Shown here in pieces: positions 6,064-6,500 of a stretch of 6,500 nucleotides of DNA. The DNA lies in contig JBAXXY010000150.1 in assembly GCA_037127655.1 (NCBI GenBank), positions 1 through 6,500 on the forward strand. Direction: 5' to 3'. Position numbers and translations under genes: made by a program. The first letter of the stretch is position 1; each line of letters opens with the position of its first letter. Under the pieces are notes generated by a model. That model did not search any database, was not told the origin of the DNA, and saw nothing but the letters and a program-made list of their open reading frames with translations. This DNA comes from GWF2-38-69 sp037127655 (lineage in GTDB: Bacteria; Verrucomicrobiota; Lentisphaeria; Victivallales; GWF2-38-69).

Positions 6064-6500
6064 TTATAAAGGCGTATAGTCACCATTTCTTTCGAAATCA
6101 GCCCAGCAAAAGGAGCGTGCGCCATTATGAGACCGATGTTTTTCAGGATCAAAAATTGCCTCCATCGCCCACCCTGCATCAAGGCACAAGGTTCCTGTAC
6201 TTTTTAACTGTAGAAGCAACTGTGCAGTGCCCATCCCCGCAGCAATAAGACAAACATCCACTGGGAGTTGAATCTTTTCAAGGTTCAATTTGTCAAACAT
6301 AGTCCTGCTCTTTTTGACATTAATGAACTGAACATATTCTGCCCCTTCAGCCTTTAATGCTTTTTCGATCTTGATTTCTTTGTTTCGATCTAATGTTGTA
6401 ATGACCAAAATGCGTTTTTGCCCTAGAATTATCCCCCGATCAGGTCCATTCAACAGCGCATAAACAAAATAAAAAGGATAGTAGTTTTTCTGATCCAAAG
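6064..6500 (-). CDS. C-terminal part of a probable GT-D/DUF1792-like glycosyltransferase
   Basis: The frame is open to the right edge, so the 5' end lies outside the window; 144 complete codons before the TAA at 6064-6066 are visible. The TTG at 6496-6498 is most likely an internal leucine, not a start. Visible features are GQKRILVITTLDR, a first Rossmann-like strand; a central LPVDVCLIAAGMGTAQLLLQL block; and TLCLDAGWAMEAIFDP close to the C-terminus. The order 'IA-G-GTA--L...LD-G' resembles the second half of GT-D-fold (DUF1792-type) glycosyltransferases, where this part binds the nucleotide sugar. The catalytic N-terminal half, with the acidic motif, cannot be checked here. The C-terminal FERNGDYTPL tail is unassigned. 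It lies 21 bases upstream of the acetyltransferase in the same operon. The family assignment is tentative. Confidence 0.6.
   Translation of the reverse strand, partial: LDQKNYYPFYFVYALLNGPDRGIILGQKRILVITTLDRNKEIKIEKALKAEGAEYVQFINVKKSRTMFDKLNLEKIQLPVDVCLIAAGMGTAQLLLQLKSTGTLCLDAGWAMEAIFDPEKHRSHNGARSFCWADFERNGDYTPL

Overview
The window is one densely packed block of surface-polysaccharide biosynthesis genes, all read from the minus strand (right to left). Seven genes fill it almost completely. The largest gap is 21 bases, two junctions are 4-base stop/start overlaps, and both ends of the window cut through a gene. I see no RNA gene, mobile element, CRISPR array, promoter or terminator. The block is best read as an internal segment of a longer O-antigen, capsule or exopolysaccharide operon.

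In transcription order (right to left) the genes are: the C-terminal part of a probable GT-D/DUF1792-like glycosyltransferase (6064-6500, 5' end missing); a hexapeptide-repeat O-acetyltransferase (5389-6042); a GT4-type glycosyltransferase (4128-5384); a multi-spanning Wzy/O-antigen-ligase family protein with a Wzy_C signature (2781-4124); a GT-A-like putative glycosyltransferase of a family with no characterised member I know of, marked by NCDI, GSDYFVF and HQxHDYxH motifs (1852-2784); a CgeB-like GT-B glycosyltransferase (782-1840); and a GT2 glycosyltransferase with a DVDEF motif that runs off the left edge (1-785).

Together they suggest a Wzy-dependent heteropolysaccharide pathway. Cytoplasmic glycosyltransferases (up to five here) would build an oligosaccharide unit on a lipid carrier, the acetyltransferase would decorate it, and the Wzy-family membrane protein would polymerise or ligate the units on the periplasmic side. 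The flippase, chain-length regulator, initiating sugar-phosphate transferase and nucleotide-sugar genes are not in the window.

The organism is a bacterium, most likely Gram-negative given the Wzy-type system, with moderate base composition and recognisable Shine-Dalgarno sites. At least three of the six visible starts are GTG. I cannot name a genus. No wholly new system is evident. The points most worth checking are an A10 tract directly after a glycosyltransferase start codon (possible phase variation), the uncharacterised HQxHDYxH family, and a GT4 enzyme whose first conserved EX7E glutamate is replaced by proline.
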